Position numbers and translations under genes: made by a program | Part shown: positions 1 through 8,805 of the stretch, one piece after another | Layout of the letters: every line of letters begins with the position of its first letter | Numbering within the stretch: position 1 is the first letter of the stretch | The notes under the pieces: generated by a model | Seen by the model: the letters and a program-made list of their open reading frames with translations, nothing else | Databases searched by the model: none | Told to the model about the DNA's origin: nothing | Virus record (IMG/VR): IMGVR_UViG_3300035181_000377 | Span: 1-64,000 of that record | Reading direction: 5' to 3' (one strand) | Source: a virus | DNA: 64,000 bases

Positions 1-2
1 GT

Positions 3-1412
3 GTGCATGGTTATTATTTTTCAGAAGAACCACCTAAAAAAGGCAGTGGATTATCAAGTCACTTAATTACATCAAAAGGTTATTTAGCAAGTTCAAATAA
101 TGCTAAAGAATTTACTGAACAAGTAACGCCTTTACAATACATAGATTTTTTTGGTTCTGGTAAAGAGTGCGGTTCTAATAACTCAGCAGAAATTGATGCA
201 CTAGCTTATGCTTTAATGGAACTAAAACATATTGAACATCTCGATTATATTAATGTCTTTACAGATAGTGAGTATTTGCGTCGAGGTGTTGAAGAATGGT
301 TACATATTTGGGTATCTAAGAACTGGATTAAGAGTGATGGATCGGTAGTACCTAACTCATTAAGTTGGAAGCGTCTATTAGAAGCTACTGAGTATTATAA
401 AGAGCGCGGTATACCTGTTAATATCTCTTGGGTAAAAGGTCATAGCGACCACCACGGTAATACAATAGCTGATTTACTAGCCACTACTGGCGTAGTCTAT
501 GCAATGGAAAAACAATTCAGAGTAGAACATAAATATAGCCCACCTGAAGGATATTGGAAAACTGAAGTAGACCGCGATCCTTTACTTTGTTTTAATATGT
601 TATATTTTAACTCTATTGAAACTTACAATGAGCGTGGACATTATTACATTGCTAAATTAAAAGGTAATGATGAAAGCATTGTCGGTAAGAAAACACCTGA
701 AACTTCTTACAGCATTGTTAGACTATTAAAGCCAGATGAAGTAATTGAAAGCATCAAGGATAAACAATTTAAAGTATCTAACGATATAAATTCCATCATT
801 GCTGCAAGATTAGATAAAATATATTCACCACAAGTTTATAAACATATTTTAGAGCATAGAGGTTTTTCATTAATACCTGCCTCTAAACATATGTTGAGTT
901 TAAACTTCTTAGATAATACTCCAATTACTATTGAAAGAAATCCAGCTGGTTTATCAATGCGTGCTATTGAAAGTTTTGGTTTATTAGAAACTTTGCTAGA
1001 TAGATTTATAGAACATGAAATGGGTGTAGTATCTCAAATTAGTATTAATACTGATTTTAGAGTTATAAATATCACTGATGAAATATTTGATACGGTAACA
1101 AAAACTAAAAAAGATGCGACTACAGTTACTCATAAATTAAAATCTATTTTTAATAGTACCTACACCACTTTGAATATTTTTATTAATTCTATAGAAGCAA
1201 CTTTGAATAAACAGATTAAAATACCGTTAGTATTAGGTACAGATCTTATAACAAGAAATAATTTGAAAAAGATCGAGGAGCATAATCCATCCGTCAATTT
1301 AATTACTTGGAAAGAGTCTAACGATGCTATTAAATATGCGGTTATTATCAGAACCAGTGGTGGTATTGGCATATGGTCTAATTTTTTTGCTAATACTGTA
1401 CTTATTAACTAA
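3..1412 (+). CDS. RNase HI-like protein, 5' end outside window
   Basis: This gene is open to the window edge, so its start lies upstream; the GTG at base 3 is only the first in-frame codon. The N-terminal third is an RNase H fold, which cuts the RNA strand of RNA-DNA hybrids. Visible acidic residues, numbered from base 3, are Glu63 in SAEIDAL, Asp88 in FTDSEYL and Asp157 in the motif GHSDHHGNTIAD. The first catalytic Asp of the family (the DGS strand) should lie just upstream. About 300 further residues after the RNase H domain match nothing I recognise, so the protein is a fusion much longer than the usual 150 residues. The role is probably primer removal during phage replication. The domain call is firm; the tail's function is unknown. 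Confidence 0.85.
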   Translation: MHGYYFSEEPPKKGSGLSSHLITSKGYLASSNNAKEFTEQVTPLQYIDFFGSGKECGSNNSAEIDALAYALMELKHIEHLDYINVFTDSEYLRRGVEEWLHIWVSKNWIKSDGSVVPNSLSWKRLLEATEYYKERGIPVNISWVKGHSDHHGNTIADLLATTGVVYAMEKQFRVEHKYSPPEGYWKTEVDRDPLLCFNMLYFNSIETYNERGHYYIAKLKGNDESIVGKKTPETSYSIVRLLKPDEVIESIKDKQFKVSNDINSIIAARLDKIYSPQVYKHILEHRGFSLIPASKHMLSLNFLDNTPITIERNPAGLSMRAIESFGLLETLLDRFIEHEMGVVSQISINTDFRVINITDEIFDTVTKTKKDATTVTHKLKSIFNSTYTTLNIFINSIEATLNKQIKIPLVLGTDLITRNNLKKIEEHNPSVNLITWKESNDAIKYAVIIRTSGGIGIWSNFFANTVLIN

Positions 1413-1884
1413 TTTAGTAAATGGAATTAAAAATATGTATTTAATGCGAAGTAATAGATCATTTTTATCATCGGCGATTTGTGATAAACTAATTAATAAA
1501 GTACCTAGGAAATTTAAAAGATTAGTATTTCTTTCAAGTATATTAGGCATTATTGATGATATTAAAAATCCAACCGATGAAATTATTAGTAAACTAAACG
1601 AATTACTTAGTTTAGCTCATGATAAGAAAGCATTAATGTTACCTATCTATATCCATTCCTTTATATGGAAAGGTGTGATGGAGCCAGCATTGGAAAAAGA
1701 TCAGCAATTAGTAGATAGCATTAGAAATGTAGTAGGTGGTGTTATAGATGAAGATAGTAAGAATTATTTAATTGACTTCTTTATAACTCATTCACCTGAA
1801 TGGCTACGTTATGGTAGTATAGATTTAATTAAAAAAGAATTAAATACATTATTTACATATTCACGTGAAATTGTAGCAGTTTGA
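1324..1884 (+). CDS. Hypothetical protein with an N-terminal membrane segment
   Basis: The product is 186 residues and not recognised. A hydrophobic stretch near residues 11-33 (VVVLAYGLIFLLILYLL) looks like one membrane helix and is followed by a basic segment and a helical soluble part. The frame overlaps the end of the RNase H gene by 89 bases, which is long. The ATG at 1324 has GGAAAGAG upstream; later starts at 1336 or 1435 are possible, and the last would remove the membrane helix. Because the overlap also shadows the upstream gene, the first 35 residues are uncertain, while the part after 1412 is clearly coding. Confidence 0.6.
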   Translation: MLLNMRLLSEPVVVLAYGLIFLLILYLLTNLVNGIKNMYLMRSNRSFLSSAICDKLINKVPRKFKRLVFLSSILGIIDDIKNPTDEIISKLNELLSLAHDKKALMLPIYIHSFIWKGVMEPALEKDQQLVDSIRNVVGGVIDEDSKNYLIDFFITHSPEWLRYGSIDLIKKELNTLFTYSREIVAV

Positions 1885-1900
1885 AAATAAATACACATAT

Positions 1901-1942
1901 TACATAGACTGAGCTTAGCTCAGTCTATGTAATATATTTTTT
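1901..1942 (+). terminator. Terminator between convergent genes
   Basis: A 13-bp perfect stem (1902-1914 with 1918-1930, loop TTA) is followed by an AT-rich stretch ending in eight T residues. It closes the plus-strand operon and faces the minus-strand gene ending at 1943. Confidence 0.85.
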
Positions 1943-2794
1943 TTACTTTTTAATTAAAGTATTTACTAATTCTTTTACTACTTTTAATAAGACATTAACG
2001 TCGTAATAAATAACACCTAGTAGTTCTACCATTTTAGCAACTTCATAAGCACCCATAGAAATATTCAAAGTAGCTGCTGGTGACATGTTTGTAATATCGC
2101 CATTCTTAGTTTGCTTAATAATAATATCTAATAAGTCAGTAGATTTAGCAACGCTATCTCTAACGTTTGTAATTACTGCTTTGTTATGTAACTTACCAAT
2201 ATTAATAGACTCTCTGATGATTGGTTCAATATCACTCATTCGACTAATGACTGATTTTAACTTAACTTTAGATACGCCACTGTCTTTAGTAAATCTACCT
2301 AACTTCTCTAAAATAAATAAACGCTTAGCTTTTACTTTTTTGAAAAAATCTGTATGATCTTTAAGAGATATCTTATCATCTTTATTGGTGATAAACGAAG
2401 AAAGTATTGCATTGTATTCACTTAAGATAGATTCATTTAAAGTATAAACTTCTGTGGTGACGTCAGATAATGTTTTAATATAATCTAACATAGAACCATG
2501 AAAGTTTTCTGGTACAGTTATTAAGATATCTCCAAAGTTAATATAGCTTAAAGAACGGGCTGATAATACAGCTTCTTTAGAATCTTTATCTAAATCATTT
2601 AAATCAACATTCTTATCTTCTACTAATCCAACTATTAAATTACTGTAGTTAATAATGCTTTCTCTAAAGCTAGGAATAACTCTATTAAAAGAAGTTAACA
2701 TGTTAGCTAGTACATCACTTTCTAGAACCACTCTTTCTAAATTAGATTCCATTGATACTCTACTTACAATTCCATCATCAAAGACTAGCTTCAT
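1943..2794 (-). CDS. Hypothetical alpha-helical phage protein
   Basis: The product is 283 residues and not recognised. It is predicted mostly helical, rich in Leu, Ile, Ser, Asp and Lys, with no signal peptide or membrane helix. The start ATG at 2794 is preceded on the minus strand by an AAAGGATTG ribosome site. It stands alone on the minus strand between two plus-strand units, with an early-type promoter for the opposite strand just beyond its start. A virion or assembly role is possible from the many isolated minus-strand structural genes nearby, but nothing in the sequence proves it. Confidence 0.7.
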   Translation of the reverse strand: MKLVFDDGIVSRVSMESNLERVVLESDVLANMLTSFNRVIPSFRESIINYSNLIVGLVEDKNVDLNDLDKDSKEAVLSARSLSYINFGDILITVPENFHGSMLDYIKTLSDVTTEVYTLNESILSEYNAILSSFITNKDDKISLKDHTDFFKKVKAKRLFILEKLGRFTKDSGVSKVKLKSVISRMSDIEPIIRESINIGKLHNKAVITNVRDSVAKSTDLLDIIIKQTKNGDITNMSPAATLNISMGAYEVAKMVELLGVIYYDVNVLLKVVKELVNTLIKK

Positions 2795-2880
2795 TTTTTC
2801 AATCCTTTAATATACAGTAAACGTGATAAGCTCATACAATATTAAAAATTGTTAGAATATTAGTATTTTAAAATATTTGA

Positions 2881-2936
2881 TTGCATTTTTTTTTAGTCAT
2901 ATATAGCTATATTGAACATTGTACAGTATGTGCAAT
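2881..2936 (+). promoter_or_regulatory. Early promoter with 5' leader hairpin
   Basis: A T tract is followed by CATATATAGCTATATTGA at 2898-2915, close to the phiKZ early core TATATTAC. Immediately downstream, ATTGTAC (2918-2924) pairs with GTGCAAT (2930-2936) across a 5-base loop, with one G-U pair. Confidence 0.7.
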
Positions 2937-2963
2937 AATCTTTTATTTTAAGGAGATTTTATT

Positions 2964-3080
2964 ATGCTTATTACGCAAAGTATGTCAGTATCACAAGCAA
3001 GCCTTGTGGTGATTTATTGGGTGGCATTATCATTAGCCATATGTGGTGTTTGTGATTTTATTAAAGAGGTAACAAAATGA
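2964..3080 (+). CDS. 38-residue hydrophobic microprotein
   Basis: This short gene begins at an ATG with a strong AAGGAGATTTT ribosome site and ends in ATGA, so its stop overlaps the start of the next gene. The 38 residues contain a hydrophobic core (LVVIYWVALSLAICGV) that could span a membrane, followed by a short charged tail. It is the first gene behind an early-type promoter. The coupling with the next gene and the good ribosome site support real expression. No family is recognised; small early membrane peptides of phages often modify host envelope functions, but that is inference only. Confidence 0.65.
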   Translation: MLITQSMSVSQASLVVIYWVALSLAICGVCDFIKEVTK

Positions 3081-3292
3081 GTACAGAATTCAAAAAGAAG
3101 CTTGCCGATATGCAGGCTGAGATAGCTGCTAACGCAGCACGTATATCGGCACAGGCTACTATAGACCGATATGAGCTAATGGAGCGTATCAAAGCTGATA
3201 CGAAAGCATTAGTAGAAAAACACACAGCTGCTAATAATGCAGCGTGTGTTAGAATGTGTTCGAAGCTAGAGCACATGAAGCACTCGCTGTAG
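3077..3292 (+). CDS. Small helical early protein
   Basis: The product is 71 residues, translationally coupled to the preceding microprotein by an ATGA overlap. The sequence is almost entirely alpha-helical and Ala, Lys and Glu rich (repeats such as AANAARISAQA), so a coiled coil or DNA-binding helix bundle is plausible. It is the last gene of a two-gene early cassette closed by a strong terminator. Base composition is more GC-rich than neighbouring late genes. The function is unknown. Confidence 0.7.
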   Translation: MSTEFKKKLADMQAEIAANAARISAQATIDRYELMERIKADTKALVEKHTAANNAACVRMCSKLEHMKHSL

Positions 3293-3297
3293 AAAAA

Positions 3298-3330
3298 ATA
3301 GAGAGGAGTTACCTCTCTATTTTTTTTTAT
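3298..3330 (+). terminator. Rho-independent terminator of early cassette
   Basis: AATAGAGAGG pairs with CCTCTCTATT around an AGTTA loop, followed by a long T run. Confidence 0.9.
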
Positions 3331-3400
3331 TTAAAATATTATTTTTAATAGATTACGTTATACTTTGTACACCTAACTAATATGTAAAGGATAAAATAAA

Positions 3401-4852
3401 ATGTTATTAAAGCAAGGTTTTGAACAATCACCAAACGTAAAAATATTAATTAATATTGGTGCACTTTTAGACATACCTACAGGCACATATATTACTGGCT
3501 TACATGGCGAGAGTATTCTTAATGGTGGTTTAGGACAGATGACAGGTGTAGTAGGTATTGGTAACAACTTTAAATCAACAGTGATGCATTACATGATGCT
3601 ATCAGCTATGAATAGAATATCATTTACTACGCCTACTAGTGCTAGTACATATGACACAGAAATTAACATACATGAATCACACCTCAGAGCTTTAACTAAA
3701 CGCTTTGAAAACTTTAAGAGTAATGATGTTACTAATGATGGTACGTGGACATTTACAGATAAGACAGTTTACTATGCGAATGAATGGTATACGGTTTTAA
3801 AAGAATTCTTAAAATCTAAGAAATCAAACTATAAACAAATTTCAGTAACTACACCATTTCCAGACAGAGATGGTAAAACATTATTGAGTATTGCTACGCC
3901 CACATTTAGTGAAATAGATTCATTCAGTGAATTTGAAACAGCGGACATTGCTAAGATGCAGAGTGAAAATGAATTAGGTGATTCAGGTGCTAACACTATG
4001 CACATGCGCCAAGGCTTAGCTAAGACACGTTTCTTAATGGAGCTACCAGCTATCACAGCCTCAGTATATCATTTTGTATTGATGACTGCACACGTAGGTA
4101 AAGATATTGCAATGGCGTCTGGTCCTATTCCTACTGCACCTGTTAAGAAACTACAGAATCTTAAAAATGGTGATAAGATTAAAGGCGTTACAGATAAGTT
4201 CTTCTTTCTTATGAGTAACTGTTGGCACGCTTATAACGCAGCACCATTAATTAATCAAGGAACTAAAGGTCCAGAGTATCCTAGAAATCCTGATGATAAT
4301 AATACTAATGACACAGATTTAAACGTAGTGAGTTTAAGACAGCTACGTAGTAAGTCTGGTCCAAGTGGTAATGTAATAGAACTACTCGTATCACAGTCAG
4401 AAGGCGTATTACCAGAACTATCAGAATTCCATTTCTTAAAGAGTGCTGAGCGTTTTGGTATATCTGGTACACTACAACACTATGCTTTAGATCTTTTACC
4501 AGAAGTTAAGCTATCAAGAACTACTGTAAGATCTAAAATAGATACAATGCCAGAATTAAGAAGAGCATTAAATATTACAGCTGAACTTTGCCAGATGACT
4601 TTATTATGGAGAAGTTCAGATAGAGATATATTATGTACTCCTAAAGAGCTGTATGATGATTTGATTAAACTCGGTTATGACTGGGATATGATACTCAAAA
4701 ATACACGTGGATGGTGGACGGTAGACAATGATAAGTACTCACAACACTTCTTAAGCACAAAAGATCTACTATTATGTAGAGCAGGACTATACCACCCGTA
4801 TTGGTTAGAGGCTGATAAGAAGACAATTAAAAAACAATATTTAAAAAATTAA
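3401..4852 (+). CDS. RecA/DnaB-fold ATPase, possible UvsX-like recombinase
   Basis: The product is 483 residues. Residues 50-60 read GVVGIGNNFKST, a P-loop-like turn after a beta strand; the usual GxxxxGKS/T is degenerate, with Phe before Lys. It is followed by a helix and a TYDTE segment like the second strand of RecA-type ATPases. Length and layout fit phage UvsX/RecA or replicative-helicase-like ATPases that act on single-stranded DNA. It is the first of three closely spaced genes (gaps of 19 and 11 bases), so the next two may be partners. The fold call is moderately sure; recombinase versus helicase is open, and the altered Walker A may change or abolish ATP hydrolysis. Confidence 0.55.
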   Translation: MLLKQGFEQSPNVKILINIGALLDIPTGTYITGLHGESILNGGLGQMTGVVGIGNNFKSTVMHYMMLSAMNRISFTTPTSASTYDTEINIHESHLRALTKRFENFKSNDVTNDGTWTFTDKTVYYANEWYTVLKEFLKSKKSNYKQISVTTPFPDRDGKTLLSIATPTFSEIDSFSEFETADIAKMQSENELGDSGANTMHMRQGLAKTRFLMELPAITASVYHFVLMTAHVGKDIAMASGPIPTAPVKKLQNLKNGDKIKGVTDKFFFLMSNCWHAYNAAPLINQGTKGPEYPRNPDDNNTNDTDLNVVSLRQLRSKSGPSGNVIELLVSQSEGVLPELSEFHFLKSAERFGISGTLQHYALDLLPEVKLSRTTVRSKIDTMPELRRALNITAELCQMTLLWRSSDRDILCTPKELYDDLIKLGYDWDMILKNTRGWWTVDNDKYSQHFLSTKDLLLCRAGLYHPYWLEADKKTIKKQYLKN

Positions 4853-4871
4853 AATTAAGGATTTAAACAAA

Positions 4872-5228
4872 ATGAACGCTGTAGCAGACAAAGTTAAAGA
4901 ATACACAGAACCACGACATCCAGAAGATCGTGATTTAGTGGCTGAGGTACGTAATTTATTAGTGGCTAGTGGATTGGCTATGGAAGCTCAAAAAGCATAT
5001 GACACGCACAACTATATTGTTGAGGCATGTATCCGTAGACCACTCACACAGCGTTTCTTATTAAATAGATTCTGGAATCTACAATTAATCATGGCACCTA
5101 AACCTTCTATAGAAGAACGTTCATGTTTAATAGTGGATGGTAGTATTGATGAATGGTTACATTTATTTAAAGCAAAAATTCTACCATTCTTAATCGAGAC
5201 TAGATTACCAGCAGTCGCTAAATTTTAA
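4872..5228 (+). CDS. Hypothetical protein in ATPase operon
   Basis: The product is 118 residues, soluble and mostly helical, with no recognised motif. It lies 19 bases after the RecA/DnaB-fold ATPase gene, with an AAGGATTTAAACAAA ribosome site, and 11 bases before the next gene, so the three are very likely co-transcribed. An accessory role in replication or recombination is inferred only from this position. Confidence 0.75.
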   Translation: MNAVADKVKEYTEPRHPEDRDLVAEVRNLLVASGLAMEAQKAYDTHNYIVEACIRRPLTQRFLLNRFWNLQLIMAPKPSIEERSCLIVDGSIDEWLHLFKAKILPFLIETRLPAVAKF

Positions 5229-5239
5229 GGTAAACTAAA

Positions 5240-5908
5240 ATGGCCGGTAATAGGAAAGCTACGGAAGCGTATATATTAACTTGGTTACAAAAAATAACCA
5301 ATGATGATAGTAATGCTGAGATATATAAAAACTTCTTTAAAACGATGAGTGATAGAGAATTTTTTGACTACATGGCTGATATAGAAAAAGGTACTAAGTT
5401 CTTAACTATCACTGCGCCAGTCTTTAATAAAGCTGCGTTAAGTGTTGAGCGTAATATAAAACTTGGTAAAGAACTAGGTCATAGTTTCTTTCAAAAAATA
5501 TGGATTGGTGCTAAGGAAGGTATGCCAGCATACTTAACACCTATTCCATATTTAGTAGTTGATCTACCTATACGTAGAGCCTCTCAGTTACTTACTAAAA
5601 AGATTAGTACACCTGAGCATAATAAAACTGTTGACGTGCTCTCTGGTCAGCCCACAAGTGCTTCTAAAGGTAGTAAGATATCTTTCCCAGAAATACAAGT
5701 ATTAGCTGCAATGGGTTTAGATGAAAGTGTGGTAGAATTAATTAAATATCGTGGTGGTGATAATAAAGGTTTTAGTGCCATGAACTCAATGATATCTAAA
5801 TTAGGTTCTGCTAACATGAAAACATTATCCGGTTATGCTAGTGGTGTTGAATCTACTAAGACACTTAAAACTTTTCTCACTGGGATGATGTTAAAGAATA
5901 ACTTGTAA
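5240..5908 (+). CDS. Hypothetical protein in ATPase operon
   Basis: The product is 222 residues and not recognised. It is soluble and basic in places, and the C-terminal part is rich in Gly, Ser and Met. It is the last of three tightly spaced genes led by the RecA/DnaB-fold ATPase, with AAGG ahead of the start. Just after it come tRNA-Leu and an HNH endonuclease gene, a combination that often marks an insertion site in large phages. Confidence 0.75.
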   Translation: MAGNRKATEAYILTWLQKITNDDSNAEIYKNFFKTMSDREFFDYMADIEKGTKFLTITAPVFNKAALSVERNIKLGKELGHSFFQKIWIGAKEGMPAYLTPIPYLVVDLPIRRASQLLTKKISTPEHNKTVDVLSGQPTSASKGSKISFPEIQVLAAMGLDESVVELIKYRGGDNKGFSAMNSMISKLGSANMKTLSGYASGVESTKTLKTFLTGMMLKNNL

Positions 5909-5956
5909 TGTAAAAAATACTATTTAAAGTAATGATGTGCAAGTATAATAATTAAT

Positions 5957-6045
5957 GCAAGAGTAGCCGAATTGGTCTAGGCAGCGGATTTAAAATCCGC
6001 CGAGTGGAAACACTCCTGTGGGTTCGAGTCCCATCTCTTGTACCA
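5957..6045 (+). tRNA. tRNA-Leu (anticodon TAA)
   Basis: The acceptor GCAAGAG (5957-5963) pairs with CTCTTGT (6035-6041), followed by A and an encoded CCA. The anticodon arm is GCGGA-TTTAAAA-TCCGC, giving anticodon TAA. A long variable arm typical of class II leucine tRNA and a GGTTCGAGTCC T-arm are present. UUA is a favoured Leu codon in this AT-rich genome, so the gene probably supports late translation. Confidence 0.95.
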
Positions 6046-6080
6046 TTTATTAAAATATTTATTATATCCATAGGAACGTT

Positions 6081-6626
6081 ATGAATATTGATAATGTAGA
6101 TCAAAAAATTATAGATACTTTTAATGATTCTATAATTAAACGTTTTTTAAATAAAATAGAATTAGGTGAAAATGGCTGCATTGAATGGACAGATAGTTTA
6201 AGTGCTGGCGGTTATGGTAAATTATCAATAGGTGGTAGAAGTGGATTTGAAGTAACGCCATCGCGGTGGGCAATGCAATTATCATTAGGTACTATTTTAC
6301 CAAAAGAAATATTTGTATGCCATAAATGCGATAATCCAGCGTGTGTAAATCCAGAGCATTTATTTATTGGTACACATGCGGATAATATGCGAGACATGCG
6401 TGAAAAAGGCAGAGCTGCTTTTAATTTTGGCAATGCTAAATTAGATTGGGATAAAGTAGACGATATTAGATCCTCTACTTTAAATGGAATTGAACTGGCT
6501 TCTAAGTATAACGTATCTAAATCTACCATATCTGAAATAAGAAATAATCACATATGGAAAGAAGAACATAGAGAAAAAGCTATTATTCATACCACCAATT
6601 TATTTAAAAGAGTACATTATGTCTGA
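6081..6626 (+). CDS. HNH endonuclease with C-terminal helix-turn-helix
   Basis: The product is 181 residues. The centre carries a Cys-supported HNH (HNH_3-like) core: [15 protein letters not shown], then THADNMRDM. The C-terminus ([19 protein letters not shown]) reads as a helix-turn-helix of the kind seen in homing endonucleases. It most likely cuts a specific DNA site as a free-standing homing endonuclease. It begins 35 bases after tRNA-Leu with an AGGAACGTT ribosome site and overlaps the next gene by 8 bases. Both His residues and the Asn needed for activity are present. Confidence 0.85.
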   Translation: MNIDNVDQKIIDTFNDSIIKRFLNKIELGENGCIEWTDSLSAGGYGKLSIGGRSGFEVTPSRWAMQLSLGTILPKEIFVCHKCDNPACVNPEHLFIGTHADNMRDMREKGRAAFNFGNAKLDWDKVDDIRSSTLNGIELASKYNVSKSTISEIRNNHIWKEEHREKAIIHTTNLFKRVHYV

Positions 6627-7338
6627 AGAAATAATGCCTAGTAGATTACTGGTAGATTTAGATTCAATTTTTGATACTAGACTATCAGTATTATATTCAA
6701 TTAGTCCTGATTTAGCTGAGCAAGCAATTAAATCAGGTTACTTAAATAGAGTAAGTAATAAGTATCCAGATATTTCAATAGAAGCTTTTAATGAAAGATA
6801 TAATGCTAGAACTAAAGCAGATTTAAAAAATGCATTAGTGACGCCTATAATTAAACTAGTTTCAGATTTTGCTTATACCACTATCAGTAACAGTTTATCT
6901 GGACCTATTAAAGAAAGACCAGTAATAGTACTAAATACATATCCGTATGTTTTATCTGAAGAAGAGAATAAATTATTTATTAATTTATTATTTACTACAA
7001 CTAGAACTTATGCAGAAATAGAAATTATTAATCTTAGTCCTGATGACATTACACCCAGATATCTTAAAGATAACTTTAACTTAGTGATAATGTATAATGG
7101 CTTAGATTGGTTGGAGTTACACGCGTCTAAAGAAAACTTTAAAAAGACTATATGTCCAGACATAGGTTTAATATCACCAGCTACCTTAGACCATTATCCT
7201 TCTGATACTAAATTAGTAGAATTAACTAGAATGGGTGTAGAGCTTTTTGAAGGTATAGAAAAAACAGCTTCTCCTTTAATAGCTTTATCATTAATCAACG
7301 CTAGTAATTTTTCAGCTTTAGCTTTAGAAAATATATAG
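6619..7338 (+). CDS. Hypothetical protein after HNH gene
   Basis: The product is 239 residues and not recognised. It is soluble, acidic and has no membrane helix. The start overlaps the end of the HNH gene by 8 bases, so translation is probably coupled, which is unusual for a phage core gene behind a mobile endonuclease. It may have belonged to the 3401-5908 operon before tRNA-Leu and HNH entered between them. A bidirectional terminator follows. Confidence 0.75.
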   Translation: MSEEIMPSRLLVDLDSIFDTRLSVLYSISPDLAEQAIKSGYLNRVSNKYPDISIEAFNERYNARTKADLKNALVTPIIKLVSDFAYTTISNSLSGPIKERPVIVLNTYPYVLSEEENKLFINLLFTTTRTYAEIEIINLSPDDITPRYLKDNFNLVIMYNGLDWLELHASKENFKKTICPDIGLISPATLDHYPSDTKLVELTRMGVELFEGIEKTASPLIALSLINASNFSALALENI

Positions 7339-7344
7339 TTTAAA

Positions 7345-7378
7345 ATTATAGAGAGATGCTAATGCATCTCTCTATAAT
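7345..7378. terminator. Bidirectional terminator
   Basis: A 15-bp perfect stem (7345-7359 with 7364-7378, loop TAAT) lies between two convergent genes with AT-rich flanks on both sides. Confidence 0.8.
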
Positions 7379-7393
7379 TAAATATTTTAAATA

Positions 7394-7789
7394 TTACAGT
7401 TTTTGAAAAGTATCTAGGTCTAATGTTTGCATTCCGATATCAGTTTCACCAGGCACTAAATCTAGCTTATAATCACTTTCTAATAAGACCGGCATTTGCG
7501 TACGCTTATTTGAAGGAGAATTAACACCACTCAAGCTAGACAATACTTTAGCAACAATGTCCGTAGCTTCTTGCTGAGACTTATTAGCTTGTTCGTCAGA
7601 TTTAATTCTGGCTTTACCTAATACTGTTCTATCTATGCCATCCATCATTGATATTAGAAAACTACGATCTTCTTTATCATCAGGCACGCCTTCAGACATT
7701 AATTTATCTATAATAGTCTCACGTATTTTTAATGTTTTATTTAATCGCGCTGAGTCATCTAAATCAAATACATTACTATTTTCGCTCAT
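7394..7789 (-). CDS. Hypothetical acidic protein
   Basis: The product is 131 residues and not recognised. It is acidic and helical in its first 90 residues, with a long polar middle and an extended Asp-rich tail. The start at 7789 has an AAAGGATTTCAAA site on the minus strand. It lies just before a divergent run of morphogenesis-like genes. Size and charge would fit a scaffold, a chaperone or a small terminase-like adaptor, but no motif decides. Confidence 0.65.
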   Translation of the reverse strand: MSENSNVFDLDDSARLNKTLKIRETIIDKLMSEGVPDDKEDRSFLISMMDGIDRTVLGKARIKSDEQANKSQQEATDIVAKVLSSLSGVNSPSNKRTQMPVLLESDYKLDLVPGETDIGMQTLDLDTFQKL

Positions 7790-7824
7790 TTTGAAATCCT
7801 TTAAAATATTCTATTAATATTGGG

Positions 7825-7842
7825 TGATATATAACTAATGTG
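7825..7842 (+). promoter_or_regulatory. Candidate promoter of TATATAAC type
   Basis: GATATATAACTAATGTGA matches the element found ahead of the early cassettes, but it sits only 10 bases before the ATG at 7853 and lacks the upstream T tract and downstream hairpin. It may be a weaker or differently timed version. Confidence 0.5.
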
Positions 7843-7852
7843 AGGTATAACG

Positions 7853-8329
7853 ATGTTTAACATATTAAAACTTTTTAGAAGTAAAAAAGTATCATTAATA
7901 AAAACTACTATAGTCTTAGCTAATGAGATTTATTTACCTTTCTTTAATGATGTATATTCAAATGATTTATCTTTAAAGACAGTAAGTGTTTTATTTGATA
8001 GCGTTGAAGAATATAATAAAAGATTAATAATAGCTAATAATTCATTATTAGAAGCCACGTACTTACAGCCTCAACCGTATACAGGTACATCTAATGTTAT
8101 TTTATTGCAAAGGTTTCTTTTAAGTAAAGATAAAATTTATTTAGATACTAACATAGTAATGAAAGAGTTTATTAACAATATTATTAATTTCTTAACTACA
8201 TATGAGGAGTGCGAAAATGAAGTAGAAAAAGATTTAGTCATTAACCGTAACTTAATAAATTTAACGAGATTAGCTACTAATGCTATATCCATCATAGAAA
8301 ACCTACATCAACTTAGTAGGGAGTATTAA
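7853..8329 (+). CDS. Hypothetical protein, first of a five-gene run
   Basis: The product is 158 residues, helical and soluble, with no recognised motif. The ATG follows a TGAGGTATAACG ribosome site. It starts a series of closely packed plus-strand genes (7853-11875) with gaps of 0-18 bases in the first four, a layout typical of virion assembly genes. The next gene begins 17 bases after it. Confidence 0.7.
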   Translation: MFNILKLFRSKKVSLIKTTIVLANEIYLPFFNDVYSNDLSLKTVSVLFDSVEEYNKRLIIANNSLLEATYLQPQPYTGTSNVILLQRFLLSKDKIYLDTNIVMKEFINNIINFLTTYEECENEVEKDLVINRNLINLTRLATNAISIIENLHQLSREY

Positions 8330-8346
8330 TATAAAGGTATTTGTTT

Positions 8347-8805
8347 ATGATATCTAGAAATAGAAATAATCAAAATAAATCACAAGTAGGTGCCGGTACT
8401 GAAAGTGCATTATTTGGTTTACTAAATAGTATTATGGAAGACAAGAATGCTAAGTCTGTTGGTAACTGGAGTGACAATATGTACTATTTTATTAAAGATA
8501 GACGTAATGGCATACCTAGTAATATAAAAGACCAAGCTATAGCTCGCGGTAATCTAAAGAAAGAGTTCGAGAAAAATAGAATGTCTTGGAAAGTATTTTG
8601 TAAGGCTTTAAGATTTCTCAGAGTAGTAGAATTCAAAATTTCGATTACACTCACAGATAAGGATGGCGCATATAAAGAATATACACAACTAGTTAATTTA
8701 GGTGAACCAGTGTATACGCTCGATACAGTAATGGAACAATCTAATGATTCCAGTATTGTAAATAAATTTAATGTGCACATGTATGAAGAAGAAAAGGACG
8801 AATAG
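8347..8805 (+). CDS. Hypothetical protein, probable virion or assembly gene
   Basis: The product is 152 residues. I chose the ATG at 8347 rather than the TTG at 8341 because it lies at normal spacing from AAAGG. The N-terminus is polar and Asn-rich; the rest is mixed alpha and beta. The stop codon is directly followed by the next ATG (TAGATG), so translation is coupled. No family is recognised; the packed context suggests a structural or baseplate role. Confidence 0.7.
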   Translation: MISRNRNNQNKSQVGAGTESALFGLLNSIMEDKNAKSVGNWSDNMYYFIKDRRNGIPSNIKDQAIARGNLKKEFEKNRMSWKVFCKALRFLRVVEFKISITLTDKDGAYKEYTQLVNLGEPVYTLDTVMEQSNDSSIVNKFNVHMYEEEKDE

